Made by a program: the position numbers and the translations under genes. Positions 33,770 to 42,949 of a stretch of 64,000 nt of DNA are shown here, piece by piece. The stretch is from Nocardioides sp. T2.26MG-1 (lineage in GTDB: Bacteria > Actinomycetota > Actinomycetes > Propionibacteriales > Nocardioidaceae). The notes under the pieces are model-generated. The model had not been told where the DNA came from. It did no database searches and saw only the letters and a list, made by a program, of their open reading frames with translations. The stretch's first letter is position 1. Every line of letters begins with the position of its first letter. The stretch lies in NCBI RefSeq assembly GCF_950101795.1, contig NZ_CATNLZ010000023.1, forward strand, positions 124,001-188,000. The letters run 5' to 3'.

Positions 33770-35302
33770 GTGAACCGGCTCGTGCGCCTGGTCGGCCCCA
33801 CCCTCCTCCTGCTCGCGGCAGGGATCGGGCTGGTCATCCCCGCGACGATCGCGCTCACCCCGGCTCAGGAGACCGTCGTCGCCGGCCAGTACGTCGAGGT
33901 CGGCGCCGTCACGCCCTCCGGCGGCTGGCTCGGTGACCTCGGCGAGGCCTTCGGCGGCTGGCCGTGGACCTGGCCGGCCGCGATCGCCGACGGCTCCCGC
34001 GGACCGGCCCGGCTCAAGCAGATCGGCGACACCACGGTCGACCTGCAGCAGGTGCAGGTGCGCGGCCCGCTGCGGCCCCAGCTCGAGCTCGGACCGCTGG
34101 TGCGCACCCGCGCCGCCGAGCAGCTGCTCGATCCCCGCGAGGGGCCGGCGGCCCGTGACCGGGCGGTCCGGTCGGTGACGGACGCGTTCCGTGACTGGTA
34201 CATCTGGGCCACCGTCCTGCTCGTCGCGATGACCGTCGGGCTGGTGACGCTCGTGATCAGCGTCCGGATCTGGGCGGTGCTGGCCAGGGCCAGCCGGAGC
34301 CACGCCCACCTGACCGTCGGGGAGGTGTGGCACCGGCACTCCCGGCGGCTCCGGGTGGCGGTGCTCGTCACGCTCGTCGGCACGCTCGTCGCGTGGCTCG
34401 GGGTCGGGGCGCTCGCGACCCGCGACGCCGGTTCGGGAATGGAGGGGGTCCGGTCGCTGCGGGACCTGGTGGGCGCGGCGCCGGTGACCCTCGCTCGTGC
34501 CGGACCGCCCGTCGAGGGCTACACCGGAGCCGTCATCGGCGACTCGCGTGCCTCTCGGCTCGGTGGGCCCCTGGTCGCCGACCCGGGGCCGGACGACGTC
34601 GCGTGCGACCGGTCCTCGGACTCTCTCGCCGCCCAGCTCGACCTGCTCCTGCCGCAGGACCGGGTGCGGAATCTGGCCTGCCCGTCGGCCACCGTCGACC
34701 GGGGGCTGCTCCACTCCCAGTACCGCGACGGCCGCACGGTGCCGCCCCAGGTCGCGCGGCTGCTGGGCATGCGCGACCTGCGGTTCGTGGTGGTGATGAT
34801 CGGGCCCAACGACCTGGCCTGGTCGGACTTCCTGCGGTACTGCTACGGCTTCGCCGAGTGCGACGACCGGTTCGCCGAGGCGCAGTTCGACTACCGGCTC
34901 GCGAAGTTCGACCGCGACTACGGGGACCTGCTGGCGGCGCTGGCCGCGCTGCCCGGCAAGCCACAGGTCGTCGTGGTCACGTCGTACGACGTGTTCGCGC
35001 TGGACGCGGACTGTGCCGACACACAGGTCGAGGGGCGACCCGGGCTGGACGCCGACAGCCTGGCCCTGCTCGCCGACCGCAACGCGCAGTTCAACGACGT
35101 GCTGGCCGCCGGGGCGCGCGCCTACGGCTTCACCGTCGCCACCCCGCACCTCGCGACCCTCTGCCAGCCCGGTGACCCCGAGGTCGGTCGCGACCTGCAG
35201 GGCCTGGAGGACCCCTACCCGTTCCACCCGACCGGGATCGGCATGGTCCGGCTCGCCGCCACCGTGCTCGCCGCGATCGATCCGCCGGAGACCACCCGTT
35301 GA
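33770..35302 (+). CDS. Membrane-anchored SGNH/GDSL hydrolase
   Basis: 510 residues. The N-terminal part has three hydrophobic helices (about 5-27, 142-165 and 193-215) with an intervening extracytoplasmic loop. The C-terminal domain is an SGNH esterase: block I VIGDSRAS (about 257), block III MIGPNDLAW (about 344) and block V PFHPTG (His about 486, usually DxxH). It probably deacylates or modifies a cell-wall or exported glycan at the outer face. GTG 33770 lies seven bases after TAGCCT, and a strong hairpin overlaps its stop codon. Confidence 0.85.
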   Translation: MNRLVRLVGPTLLLLAAGIGLVIPATIALTPAQETVVAGQYVEVGAVTPSGGWLGDLGEAFGGWPWTWPAAIADGSRGPARLKQIGDTTVDLQQVQVRGPLRPQLELGPLVRTRAAEQLLDPREGPAARDRAVRSVTDAFRDWYIWATVLLVAMTVGLVTLVISVRIWAVLARASRSHAHLTVGEVWHRHSRRLRVAVLVTLVGTLVAWLGVGALATRDAGSGMEGVRSLRDLVGAAPVTLARAGPPVEGYTGAVIGDSRASRLGGPLVADPGPDDVACDRSSDSLAAQLDLLLPQDRVRNLACPSATVDRGLLHSQYRDGRTVPPQVARLLGMRDLRFVVVMIGPNDLAWSDFLRYCYGFAECDDRFAEAQFDYRLAKFDRDYGDLLAALAALPGKPQVVVVTSYDVFALDADCADTQVEGRPGLDADSLALLADRNAQFNDVLAAGARAYGFTVATPHLATLCQPGDPEVGRDLQGLEDPYPFHPTGIGMVRLAATVLAAIDPPETTR

Positions 35303-35330
35303 CCCGCCCGAAACTTTCGGGCGGGTCAAC
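35298..35330 (+). terminator. Strong hairpin overlapping the SGNH stop codon
   Basis: Sixteen perfect base pairs join 35298-35313 with 35315-35330. The loop is effectively GAAAC. The stop codon lies in the first arm. The next gene's promoter (TAGCCT) starts six bases after the hairpin. Confidence 0.85.
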
Positions 35331-35348
35331 CCCGTTAGCCTTCCGCCG

Positions 35349-36875
35349 GTGAGCAACCTGCTGATCCGCAACGCGCGGCTGGTCCCGGTCGGGGTGACGG
35401 ACGCGGTGCCGGACGCGCCGGTCGACGTGGCCGTCGAGCACGGGGTGGTCACCGAGGTGCGGCCAGGTGCCGACCGCCCGGACGGCGCCGAGGTGATCGA
35501 CGCCGGCGGGCGCTGGCTGGTCCCCGGGCTCTGGGACCAGCACGTGCACCTGGGTCAGTGGACGCTCGCCTCGCAGCGGCTCGACCTCGCGGGCGCCCGC
35601 TCGCCCGAGGACGCGACCCGGGCGGTCGCGGAGCGGATCGCGGCGTACCCCGACCAGCCGGTGATCGGCTGGGGCCACCGCTCCGCCGGGTGGGACCGCG
35701 ACGTCACCGTGTCCGAGCTCGACGCGGTGTCGGGGGACACCCCGGTGGTGCTGATCAGCGGGGACGCGCACCACGCCTGGCTGAACACCACCGCGCTGAT
35801 GCACCTCGCGATGCCGGTGCGCGACTCGGTGGTCCGCGAGACCGAGTGGTTCGCGGCCTATCCGCGGCTGGTGACGCTGGTCGGCACCGACGGGACCTCG
35901 CCGGAGGCCTACCGCCGCACCCTCGACGCCGCGGCCGCGCAGGGCGTGGTCGGCCTGGTCGACTTCGAGTTCGGCGGCGGTCGCGAGGAGTGGGCCGAGC
36001 GCTGGGCGCAGGGCTGCGACCGGCTGCGGGTCCGGTGGGCGACGTACGCCGACACCCTCGACGACGTGATCGCCGCGGGGCTGCGCACCGGCGACATGCT
36101 GCCCGGGTGCGACGCCCGCGCCACGATGGGGCCGCTGAAGATCATCAGCGACGGGTCGCTGAACACCCGGACCGCCTGGTGCTGCGAGCCGTACGGCGAC
36201 GCCCACCGGCTGGAGTATCCCGCCGGCCAGCCCAACCTGGACGGCGCCGAGCTGCGCGAGCTGCTCGCCCGTGCGCACGCCGCCGGGCTGGAGGTCGCCA
36301 CGCACGCGATCGGCGATGCGGCGGTGGGCGAGGCGCTGGCGGCGTACGCCGACACCGGTGCCCGCGGCACGGTCGAGCACGCGCAGATGGCCCGCCGCGA
36401 GGACGTGCGCCGGATGGCCACGCTCGGCATCCGCGCCAGCGTGCAGCCCGCGCACCTGCTCGACGATCGCGACCTCACCGAGAGGATCTGGGGCGAGCGG
36501 TCGGAGCGCTGCTTCGCGTTCCGCTGGATGCTCGAGGACGGCGTGGCGCTCGCCCTCGGCTCGGACGCGCCCGTCTCACCGCTCGACCCGTGGTTGGCGA
36601 TGGCCGCGGCGGTGCACCGCAGCGCCGACGACCGCGCACCCTGGCACCCCGAGCAGTCCCTCACCGTCCGGGAGGCGCTGGCCGCCTCGGTCGACGGCCA
36701 GCCGACGGTCGCGCCGGGCTCGCCCGGCGACCTGGTGCTGCTCGACCGCGATCCGCTGCTGCGCGAGCTCGACCACGCCGACACCTCCGCGCTCGGGACC
36801 GCGCTCCGGTCGATGGGCTCGGCCCTGACCGTGGTCGCGGGCCGGCCCGTGCACCGGTCAGCGGAGCCGCTCTAG
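35349..36875 (+). CDS. Amidohydrolase family protein (YtcJ-like)
   Basis: A 508-residue metal hydrolase of the amidohydrolase_3 group. Metal ligands appear in DQHVHLGQW (HxH near the start of the barrel), a carbamylatable Lys region GPLKIISDGSLNTRTAW, VATHAIGDAA, GTVEHAQMA and ALGSDAPVSP. The final beta-domain (GDLVLLDRDPL) is typical. Substrates of this family are rarely known. GTG 35349 lies seven bases after TAGCCT. Its 3' end overlaps the convergent SGNH lipoprotein gene by 18 bases. Confidence 0.88.
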   Translation: MSNLLIRNARLVPVGVTDAVPDAPVDVAVEHGVVTEVRPGADRPDGAEVIDAGGRWLVPGLWDQHVHLGQWTLASQRLDLAGARSPEDATRAVAERIAAYPDQPVIGWGHRSAGWDRDVTVSELDAVSGDTPVVLISGDAHHAWLNTTALMHLAMPVRDSVVRETEWFAAYPRLVTLVGTDGTSPEAYRRTLDAAAAQGVVGLVDFEFGGGREEWAERWAQGCDRLRVRWATYADTLDDVIAAGLRTGDMLPGCDARATMGPLKIISDGSLNTRTAWCCEPYGDAHRLEYPAGQPNLDGAELRELLARAHAAGLEVATHAIGDAAVGEALAAYADTGARGTVEHAQMARREDVRRMATLGIRASVQPAHLLDDRDLTERIWGERSERCFAFRWMLEDGVALALGSDAPVSPLDPWLAMAAAVHRSADDRAPWHPEQSLTVREALAASVDGQPTVAPGSPGDLVLLDRDPLLRELDHADTSALGTALRSMGSALTVVAGRPVHRSAEPL

Positions 36876-37745
36876 CACCGCCTTGGCGACCGCCCGCTGC
36901 TCCACCGCCAGCGGGTGGTAGGCCAGCGCCGTCCGGGCCGAGGTGACCCGGCCGTTGATCCACGGGTCGTCGGCGCAGATGTCGTGGCCGGCGCTGATGC
37001 CCCACAGGTCGACGTACTCCGCCCCGGCGTCGGTCGCGCCGGCCCGCACCGCGTCGTTGAGGCCCTGCGTGACGGACTCGGCGAACGCGTAGTCGCCGGC
37101 CGCGAGCGGCAGCAGGTCGCAGGTGCCGGAGGCGGGGACGATGTGCGGGTAGCCCACGACGAGCACCCGCGCGTCGGGCGCCTGCTCCTGCACGGCGCGG
37201 ACCACGCCGGCGATGTTGCCGTGGATGCGCTCGAAGGTCTGCTGCAGGTCGCGGTCGGCGAAGGCGGCACGGCACGGCGCGCCCGTGGGGTCGGTGCGGC
37301 CCAGCTCCATGCACTGCCCGAGGACCCCGGCGAACAGGTGCTCGTCGTTGCCGCCCAGCCCGATGGTGACGAGGTCGGTGCCGCGGCGGACGGCCCGGAT
37401 CTGCGGGGGCACCGTGCTGCCGCGCTGCCCGGTCTGCGCCGTGGTGACGTTCGCGGTCTGGGCGCCGCTGCAGCTGACGTCGGTCAGCTCGGTGCCGGGC
37501 ATCGCCGCGGCCACCAGCGCCGGGTAGTTCACCCCCGAGCGCAGGCAGACCGTGCTCACGTCGGTCGGCGGCACCAGCGGTGCGGCGGTGTAGGAGTCGC
37601 CGAGCGCGACGTACCGGTCGTACTGCGTCGGCGCCGCCGGGCTGCCCGTCGTCCGCGCGGGAGCGGCGACCGGCTCGTCGGCGCCGTCCGAGCACCCCGC
37701 GAGCAGGGCGGCTCCCAGGACGAGCAGGAGAAGCTGTCGGCGCAT
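36858..37745 (-). CDS. SGNH/GDSL hydrolase lipoprotein
   Basis: A 295-residue protein with a lipoprotein signal (LLLLVLGAALLAGCSDG) and an SGNH domain: block I YVALGDSYTAAPLVPP, block III GLGGNDEHLF and block V VDLWGISAGHD plus DPWINGRVTSARTALAYHPLAVEQ, with the catalytic His in YHP. This GDSYTAAP-type group in actinobacteria contains secreted lipases/esterases with disulfide pairs. ATG 37745 lies six bases after TACGGT. It is divergent from the CDF gene. Confidence 0.9.
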   Translation of the reverse strand: MRRQLLLLVLGAALLAGCSDGADEPVAAPARTTGSPAAPTQYDRYVALGDSYTAAPLVPPTDVSTVCLRSGVNYPALVAAAMPGTELTDVSCSGAQTANVTTAQTGQRGSTVPPQIRAVRRGTDLVTIGLGGNDEHLFAGVLGQCMELGRTDPTGAPCRAAFADRDLQQTFERIHGNIAGVVRAVQEQAPDARVLVVGYPHIVPASGTCDLLPLAAGDYAFAESVTQGLNDAVRAGATDAGAEYVDLWGISAGHDICADDPWINGRVTSARTALAYHPLAVEQRAVAKAVLERLR

Positions 37746-37780
37746 GGCTCGACCGTACGTGTCGGGGGTACGGGACACCC

Positions 37781-38746
37781 ATGGCCACCACCGACGCCGA
37801 CCGCCAGACCGAGCCCCAGCAGAGCGAGTCGCTCCTGACCGTCGTGGTCGCGCTCGTCGCCAACGGCCTGCTTGCGACGGCGAAGTCGTTCGCCGCCGTC
37901 GTCACCGGCTCGGCGTCGATGGTCGCAGAGGCCGCGCACTCCTGGGCCGACACCGGCAACGAGGTGTTCCTGCTGGTGGCCGAGCGCAAGGGCAACCGGC
38001 CGCGCGACGACGAGCACCCCCGCGGCTACGGCCGGGCGACGTACATCTGGTCGCTCGTCGCGGCGTTCGGCCTGTTCTCCGCGGGCGCGGTCGTCTCCGT
38101 GTGGCACGGCATCGCCGAGCTCACCGCCGAGGAGACCGGCGCGCCGAGCTACACCGTCAACTACATCGTGCTCGGGATCGGCTTCGCGCTCGAGGGCGTG
38201 TCGTTCGTCCAGGCGAGCCGGCAGGTCCACGGGGCGTCACGGCGCTCCGGGATGCACCCCCTGAGCTATGTGTCGCGCACGTCGAACCCGACGCTGCGGG
38301 CGGTGTTCTTCGAGGACTTCTCCGCGCTCATCGGCATCCTGCTGGCCGCCAGCGGCATCGCGCTCCACCAGGTCACCGGGCACGCCGAGTTCGACGCGCT
38401 CGGGTCGATCGGGATCGGGGTGCTGCTGGCGTTCGTCGCGGTGTTCCTGATGCGGCGCAACATGGACTACCTGCTGGGGGAGGGGGTCAGCCCCGAGCTG
38501 CGGTCGCGGGTGATCGCCGAGCTGCTGGCCCACCCGCAGATCGACCGGATCACCTACCTGCACGTGGAGTACGTCGGCCCGCAGCGGCTGTTCGTGGTCG
38601 CCGCGGTCGACCTCACCGGCGACGACCGCGAGGGCCACCTCGCCGTACGTCTCCGCGACCTCGAGGCCGACCTGGAGCGCAACCCCCTCATCGAGGACCT
38701 GATCCTCACCCTCGCCCCGCCCGACGAGCCCGCCCTCTCCCCCTGA
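37781..38746 (+). CDS. Cation diffusion facilitator family transporter
   Basis: A 321-residue CDF protein of a different subgroup from the one at 12872. It has six membrane segments with metal sites AEAAHSWADTGNE in TM2 and FFEDFSALIG in TM5, an extended TM3-4 loop (ETGAPSYTVNY), and a cytoplasmic domain (IDRITYLHVEYVGPQRLFV). It lacks a His-rich tail. It should move divalent metal out of the cell in exchange for protons. Confidence 0.88.
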   Translation: MATTDADRQTEPQQSESLLTVVVALVANGLLATAKSFAAVVTGSASMVAEAAHSWADTGNEVFLLVAERKGNRPRDDEHPRGYGRATYIWSLVAAFGLFSAGAVVSVWHGIAELTAEETGAPSYTVNYIVLGIGFALEGVSFVQASRQVHGASRRSGMHPLSYVSRTSNPTLRAVFFEDFSALIGILLAASGIALHQVTGHAEFDALGSIGIGVLLAFVAVFLMRRNMDYLLGEGVSPELRSRVIAELLAHPQIDRITYLHVEYVGPQRLFVVAAVDLTGDDREGHLAVRLRDLEADLERNPLIEDLILTLAPPDEPALSP

Positions 38747-38748
38747 CC

Positions 38749-39159
38749 GTCGAGTCGGGACACGCGCAGACCCGGGCGGCCAACGAGATCGGGCTGTGGG
38801 TGCTGCTCGGGCCCTCCGGGCTGTACGCCGGCATCGCGATCGTCAACGCCGTGCTGATGGGGGTCTCCCAGCGGCGCCGCCAGTTCCGCACGATCACGCT
38901 GCTCGGGGCCACCGATGCGCAGCTGCGGCGGATGGCGCTGTGGGAGGCCGGCCTGGTCGGCGCGGCCGCGCTGCTGGTCGGGTCGGCGATCACGGGGTTC
39001 GTCGGCTGGCTGGTGCGGCACGCGACCACCCGCGACGTACCGGACGTGGCGATGACCGTGCCCGTGGTGCCGCTCGCCGCGATCCTCGCGACGTGTGCGG
39101 GCCTGGCGCTCCTGGCCGCGCTCGCCGGCTCCGGCCGCGTGGTGCCCCGCCGGACCTGA
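38749..39159 (+). pseudogene. FtsX-type ABC permease remnant (C-terminal part only)
   Basis: Reading in frame gives about 136 residues with the last three membrane helices of an FtsX-domain permease: GLYAGIAIVNAVLMGVSQRR, RTITLLGATDAQLRRM, WEAGLVGAAALLVGSAITG and ILATCAGLALLAALAGSGRV. There is no start codon or ribosome site in the right place; the frame emerges three bases after the CDF stop. The N-terminal two-thirds and any partner ATPase are missing. The stop and remaining codons look normal, so decay is recent or the fragment is cut by a deletion. Confidence 0.8.
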
Positions 39160-39168
39160 TGACCCTGA

Positions 39169-39234
39169 GCGGTAGTCCCTGACGAACGGGCCCCTCCAGG
39201 CCGAGATCAGGGCCCGATCGTCTGGGACTACCGC
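39169..39234. terminator. Long inverted repeat after the FtsX remnant
   Basis: Arms 39169-39194 and 39209-39234 match at 23 of 26 positions, with GCGGTAGTCCC/GGGACTACCGC perfect at the base and a 14-base loop. It would end transcription from the left and insulate the ROK regulator promoter. Confidence 0.75.
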
Positions 39235-39312
39235 AGCGGAGGCTCTGGAGATGCCATCGAGATTCGGCGAACCCCTTGACAGGGAATATGTAAGTGCGCT
39301 GAACTAACAAAC

Positions 39313-40446
39313 GTGACGACGATGTCCCCGGTCGGGAGGCCGCTCCGGCCCCGCGGCAAGCTCCTCCAGGAGGACGCCCGGAGGCACCACCGCTCGCTGC
39401 TGATCCAGCAGCTGTTCCGGGAGGGTCCGGCCAGCCGCGCGGACCTGGCGCGGACCACCGGGCTGACCCGGGTCACGGTCTCCGACCTGGTCGGCGAGCT
39501 GGTCGGCGAGGGTCTCGTCGAGGAGCTCGGCGCCCCCGCCGGCGCGCGGGTCGGCAAGCCGCCGACGCTGGTCGGGCTGGCCCCCGACTCCACCCACATC
39601 GTGGCCCTCGACCTGTCCGCCGACGACCGGATGAGCGGCGCGGTCGTCAACCTGCTCGGTCAGGTGCAGGCCCGCCACGAGCTCGAGATCGGCGGCGCCC
39701 GGGGCGCCGACGCGGTCGAGCTCGTCCACCGGCTCGCCTCGGAGCTGATCGCGATGACCGACCGCCCGGTCCTCGGGGTCGGCGTCGGCAGCCCGGGCGT
39801 GGTCGACGCCGGCGGCACCGTCGTCGACGCGCCCAACCTGGCGTGGACCGACACGCCGCTGGCGGCGAGCCTGGCCGAGGCACTCGGGCTGCCGGTCTTC
39901 GTCGCGAACGACGCCAACACCGCCGTCCTCGGCGAGCACACCTTCGGCCAGACCGGTGACGGCGGCCTGATGGTGCTCCGGGTCGGCATCGGTGTCGGCG
40001 CCGGGCTGGTGCTCGAGGGGGCACTGCTCCACGGCCACCTCGCCGCCGCCGGCGAGATCGGGCACGTCACGGTCGACCCCGACGGCGAGGTCTGCGCCTG
40101 CGGCCGCCGCGGCTGCCTGGAGACGATCCTCGCCGCCCCGCGGCTGCGCCGCCGCCTCGCCGAGCCCGGGATCGACCGCGACGCTGTGCTCACCGAGGTC
40201 GGCGAGCGGCTCGGCGCCACGCTGGCACCGGTCGTCGGCACCCTCAACATCCACGAGCTCGTGCTCAGCGGCCCCACCGAGCTGCTCGACGGCCCGCTCC
40301 GCGAGGCGGCCGACCGGGTGATCCGCGAGCGGACCATGCCGGTGAGCTCGGCGGGCCTCGCGGTCCGCACCTCGACCCTCGGGGACGACGTGGTGCTGGT
40401 CGGCGCCGCCGTCCTCGTCCTCTCGGGACAGCTGGGCGTGTCATGA
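39313..40446 (+). CDS. ROK family transcriptional regulator (NagC/XylR type)
   Basis: 377 residues: an N-terminal winged HTH (about 25-80; LLIQQLFREGPASRADLART, GLTRVTVSDLVGEL) and a ROK sugar-binding domain with GVGSPGVVDAGGTV, the ExGH motif GEIGHVTVDP and the zinc motif CACGRRGCLE. NagC-like regulators repress amino-sugar genes until the sugar phosphate binds. It is first in the GlcNAc locus. GTG 39313 (or ATG 39322) has no ribosome site; TTGACA at 39276-39281 could be its -35, and the AT-rich GAACTAACAAAC just before the start may hold both -10 and operator. Confidence 0.9.
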   Translation: MTTMSPVGRPLRPRGKLLQEDARRHHRSLLIQQLFREGPASRADLARTTGLTRVTVSDLVGELVGEGLVEELGAPAGARVGKPPTLVGLAPDSTHIVALDLSADDRMSGAVVNLLGQVQARHELEIGGARGADAVELVHRLASELIAMTDRPVLGVGVGSPGVVDAGGTVVDAPNLAWTDTPLAASLAEALGLPVFVANDANTAVLGEHTFGQTGDGGLMVLRVGIGVGAGLVLEGALLHGHLAAAGEIGHVTVDPDGEVCACGRRGCLETILAAPRLRRRLAEPGIDRDAVLTEVGERLGATLAPVVGTLNIHELVLSGPTELLDGPLREAADRVIRERTMPVSSAGLAVRTSTLGDDVVLVGAAVLVLSGQLGVS

Positions 40447-40541
40447 GCACGGCCTCGATCTCGTACGACGGGCCAACCGGGCCCGCCGGCACCCAGGACC
40501 CGGCACTGCGCCGCACCTGGGCCAGTAACTCCGCCCGGTAG
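40443..40541 (+). CDS. Possible 32-residue peptide overlapping the ROK stop
   Basis: An ATG overlaps the ROK stop codon as ATGA, the coupling style used elsewhere in this locus, and opens a 33-codon frame with GC-rich third positions throughout. The peptide (MSTASISYDGPTGPAG...) has no recognisable motif. It may be chance or a short leader; nothing else supports it. Confidence 0.25.
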   Translation: MSTASISYDGPTGPAGTQDPALRRTWASNSAR

Positions 40542-40575
40542 CCGGTCGGGGAAATCGCAAGAGAGGAACACTGCG

Positions 40576-41868
40576 GTGCGCATCAAGAAGACACTGGCCG
40601 GCGCAGCCCTGGCCACGTTGGCCCTCACCGCCCTGGGCGCGTGTGGCAGCGACAGCGACGACAGCAGCACCAAGAGCGAGGGCGACAGCCCGAAGACCGC
40701 GGACATCCGGGTCTGGCTCAACGGCGCGGACACCCCGCAGGAGGCGCGGGACTGGCTCAAGAGCACCTTCGAGGACGAGAACCCCGGTTCGACGCTGACG
40801 ATCGAGGAGCAGCAGTGGGACGGCCTGGTGGAGAAGCTGACCACCGCGCTCTCCAGTGAGTCCGAGACCCCCGACGTGGTCGAGATCGGCAACACCCAGG
40901 CCCCGACGTTCACCTCGGCGGGCGCCTTCGCCGACCTCACCGACCAGCTCGCGACCCTCGGCGGCGACGACCTGCTGCCCGGCTTCGTCGACGGCGCGAC
41001 CGTCGACGGCAAGACCTACGCGGTGCCCTACTACGCGGGCTCGAAGTACGTCTTCTACCGCACCGACCTGCTCGAGAAGGCCGGCCTCTCCGTGCCGACC
41101 ACGATGTCGGAGTTCGTCGACACCGCGATCGCGCTCAAGCAGGCCAACCCCAAGCCGGCGAACTTCTCCGGCTTCTGGTTCCCCGGCCAGGACTGGCGCA
41201 ACGGCGTCGCGTTCGTGTGGGACGCCGGCGGCGACCTCGCGACCGAGGACGGCGGCGAGTGGACCGGCGCCCTGGAGTCGCCGGAGTCGGTCGCCGGTCT
41301 CGAGACCGCGCAGAAGCTGTTCACGGAGGCCTCGGGTGCCGCCAAGGACGGCAACGAGGCCGACCCGCAGACGCCGTTCTGCGCCGGTGAGGTCGGCATG
41401 ATGTCGGCTCCCGGCTGGGTCATGGGCCTGCTCAACGACCCGAAGACCGGCTGCCCCGACCTGGCGAAGAAGGTCGGCGTGTTCGCGCTGCCCGGCACCG
41501 ACGGCCAGCCCGCCCCGGTGCTGCTCGGCGGGTCCGACATCGCGGTCGCCGCGAAGTCGCCCAACCAGGAGCTCGCCCAGAAGGCCGTCGCGCTGATGCT
41601 CAGCGACGACTACCAGACGATCATGGCGCAGAACGGCCTCACCCCGGCCAAGAACTCGCTCACCTCCCTGCTCGGTGACGACGCCTTCGCCCAGGCGACG
41701 ATCGCGGCCGCGTCCAACGCCAAGCTGACCCCGGCCGCTCCCGGCTGGGCCACGGTCGAGGGCTCCCGGGTCCTCGAGGACCTGTTCAGCGCGATCGCCC
41801 AGGGCGGCGACGTGGCCGAGCTGGCGGCCAAGGCCGACGAGCAGATGAACCCGCAGCTCAACGGCTGA
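40576..41868 (+). CDS. ABC transporter sugar-binding lipoprotein (NgcE-like)
   Basis: A 430-residue extracellular solute-binding protein (family 1). The signal peptide ends in the lipobox LGAC (about 22), followed by a Ser/Asp-rich tether. The body has DIRVWLNGADTPQEARDWL, VVEIGNTQAPTFTSAG, DGKTYAVPYYAGSKYVFYRT and GSDIAVAAKSPNQELAQKA. Context with GlcNAc genes suggests GlcNAc or chitobiose, as for NgcE of Streptomyces. GTG 40576 follows GAGAGG. A stable hairpin after this gene may favour its mRNA over the permease part, matching the usual excess of binding protein. Confidence 0.88.
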   Translation: MRIKKTLAGAALATLALTALGACGSDSDDSSTKSEGDSPKTADIRVWLNGADTPQEARDWLKSTFEDENPGSTLTIEEQQWDGLVEKLTTALSSESETPDVVEIGNTQAPTFTSAGAFADLTDQLATLGGDDLLPGFVDGATVDGKTYAVPYYAGSKYVFYRTDLLEKAGLSVPTTMSEFVDTAIALKQANPKPANFSGFWFPGQDWRNGVAFVWDAGGDLATEDGGEWTGALESPESVAGLETAQKLFTEASGAAKDGNEADPQTPFCAGEVGMMSAPGWVMGLLNDPKTGCPDLAKKVGVFALPGTDGQPAPVLLGGSDIAVAAKSPNQELAQKAVALMLSDDYQTIMAQNGLTPAKNSLTSLLGDDAFAQATIAAASNAKLTPAAPGWATVEGSRVLEDLFSAIAQGGDVAELAAKADEQMNPQLNG

Positions 41869-41920
41869 CGCACCCGCTCGACCCGTGCTCGACCTGTAGG
41901 GACCGCACGTCACACGACCC

Positions 41921-41956
41921 CGGCCGGGGCGGCGCTCTGCGTCGCCGCCCCGGCCG
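41921..41956. terminator. Intra-operon hairpin between binding protein and permease
   Basis: CGGCCGGGGCGGCG and its exact complement 41943-41956 form a perfect 14-base stem with an eight-base loop. Lying inside an operon, it probably acts as a partial terminator or 3' stabiliser for the binding-protein mRNA. Confidence 0.7.
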
Positions 41957-41973
41957 TGGCCTGCCACTGCCAG

Positions 41974-42025
41974 GGTGGTCTCGACAGGCTCGACCACCGA
42001 GAGCCGTTCGACCACCGAGAGAGGA
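41974..42025. repeat. Divergent variant of the dispersed repeat
   Basis: GGTGGTCTCGACAGGCTCGACCACC folds as a short palindrome, and a second GTTCGACCACCGAGAG follows at once. The ends (GGTGGT...ACCACC) match the main family, while the middle (CTCGACAGGCTCG) is a different subtype. It ends 12 bases before the permease start, next to its ribosome site. Confidence 0.65.
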
Positions 42026-42037
42026 AGGAGGAGGCGC

Positions 42038-42949
42038 ATGAGCACCACCGTCCGCCCGCCGCGTCCGCACCGCAGCCCGCTGCCGTACGGCCTGCTCGTG
42101 CCCGCGCTCGCCGCGCTCCTCGTGGCGCTCGGCTACCCGCTGGCGCGCGAGGTGGTGCTCGCGTTCCAGAAGTTCGGCCTCGCTCAGCAGTTCGGCACCC
42201 CGCCGGAGTGGGTCGGCCTGGCCAACTTCCGCGAGCTGCTGACCGACCCCTACCTGTGGCGGGTCGCGCTGCGCTCCCTGCTGTTCTGCCTGGTCAACGC
42301 GCTCGTCACGCTCGTCATCGGTGTCGGCCTCGCGCTGCTGATGCGACACATGTCCAAGTCCGTGCGGATCCTGCTGCAGACCGGCCTGCTGCTCGCCTGG
42401 GCGATGCCGGTCGTGGCGACCCTGACCGTCTGGCAGTGGCTCTTCGACACCCAGTACGGCGTGATCAACTGGCTGCTCACCACGGGCGGGGTCGACTACG
42501 CGGGCCACTCCTGGTTGCTCGACCCGCTCTCCTTCTTCTTCGTCGCCACGGTGATCGTGGTGTGGATGAGCGTGCCGTTCGTGGCCTTCACGGTGTACGC
42601 CGCGCTGACCCAGGTCTCCGAGGACATGATCGAGGCCGCCGAGATCGACGGCGCCGGGCCCGCGCAGCGGCTGCGCGCGGTGGTCCTCCCGAGCATCCGC
42701 CCGGTGCTGCTCGTCGTCGGCCTGCTCCAGGTGATCTGGGACCTGCGGGTGTTCACCCAGATCTACGTCCTCCAGCAGGCCGGCGGCAGCACCCGCGACA
42801 CCAACCTGCTCGGCACCTACATCTACCGCCTCGGCATCGGTGGCGGCGACTTCGGGATGGCCGCCGCGGTGGCGATCTTCATGCTCGTGCTGACCGTGGT
42901 GCTGACCGCGCCGTACGTCTGGGCGATGCTCCGCCAGGAGGAGGACTGA
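42038..42949 (+). CDS. ABC sugar transporter permease 1 (MalF-like)
   Basis: A 303-residue permease with six membrane segments and the cytoplasmic EAA loop EAAEIDGAGPAQRLRAVVLP (about 205-225) that docks with the ATPase. AGGAGGAGGCGC gives a strong ribosome site for ATG 42038. Partner of the next permease. No ATPase gene is in the locus; as for many actinobacterial sugar importers, a shared MsiK-like ATPase elsewhere is likely. Confidence 0.9.
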   Translation: MSTTVRPPRPHRSPLPYGLLVPALAALLVALGYPLAREVVLAFQKFGLAQQFGTPPEWVGLANFRELLTDPYLWRVALRSLLFCLVNALVTLVIGVGLALLMRHMSKSVRILLQTGLLLAWAMPVVATLTVWQWLFDTQYGVINWLLTTGGVDYAGHSWLLDPLSFFFVATVIVVWMSVPFVAFTVYAALTQVSEDMIEAAEIDGAGPAQRLRAVVLPSIRPVLLVVGLLQVIWDLRVFTQIYVLQQAGGSTRDTNLLGTYIYRLGIGGGDFGMAAAVAIFMLVLTVVLTAPYVWAMLRQEED

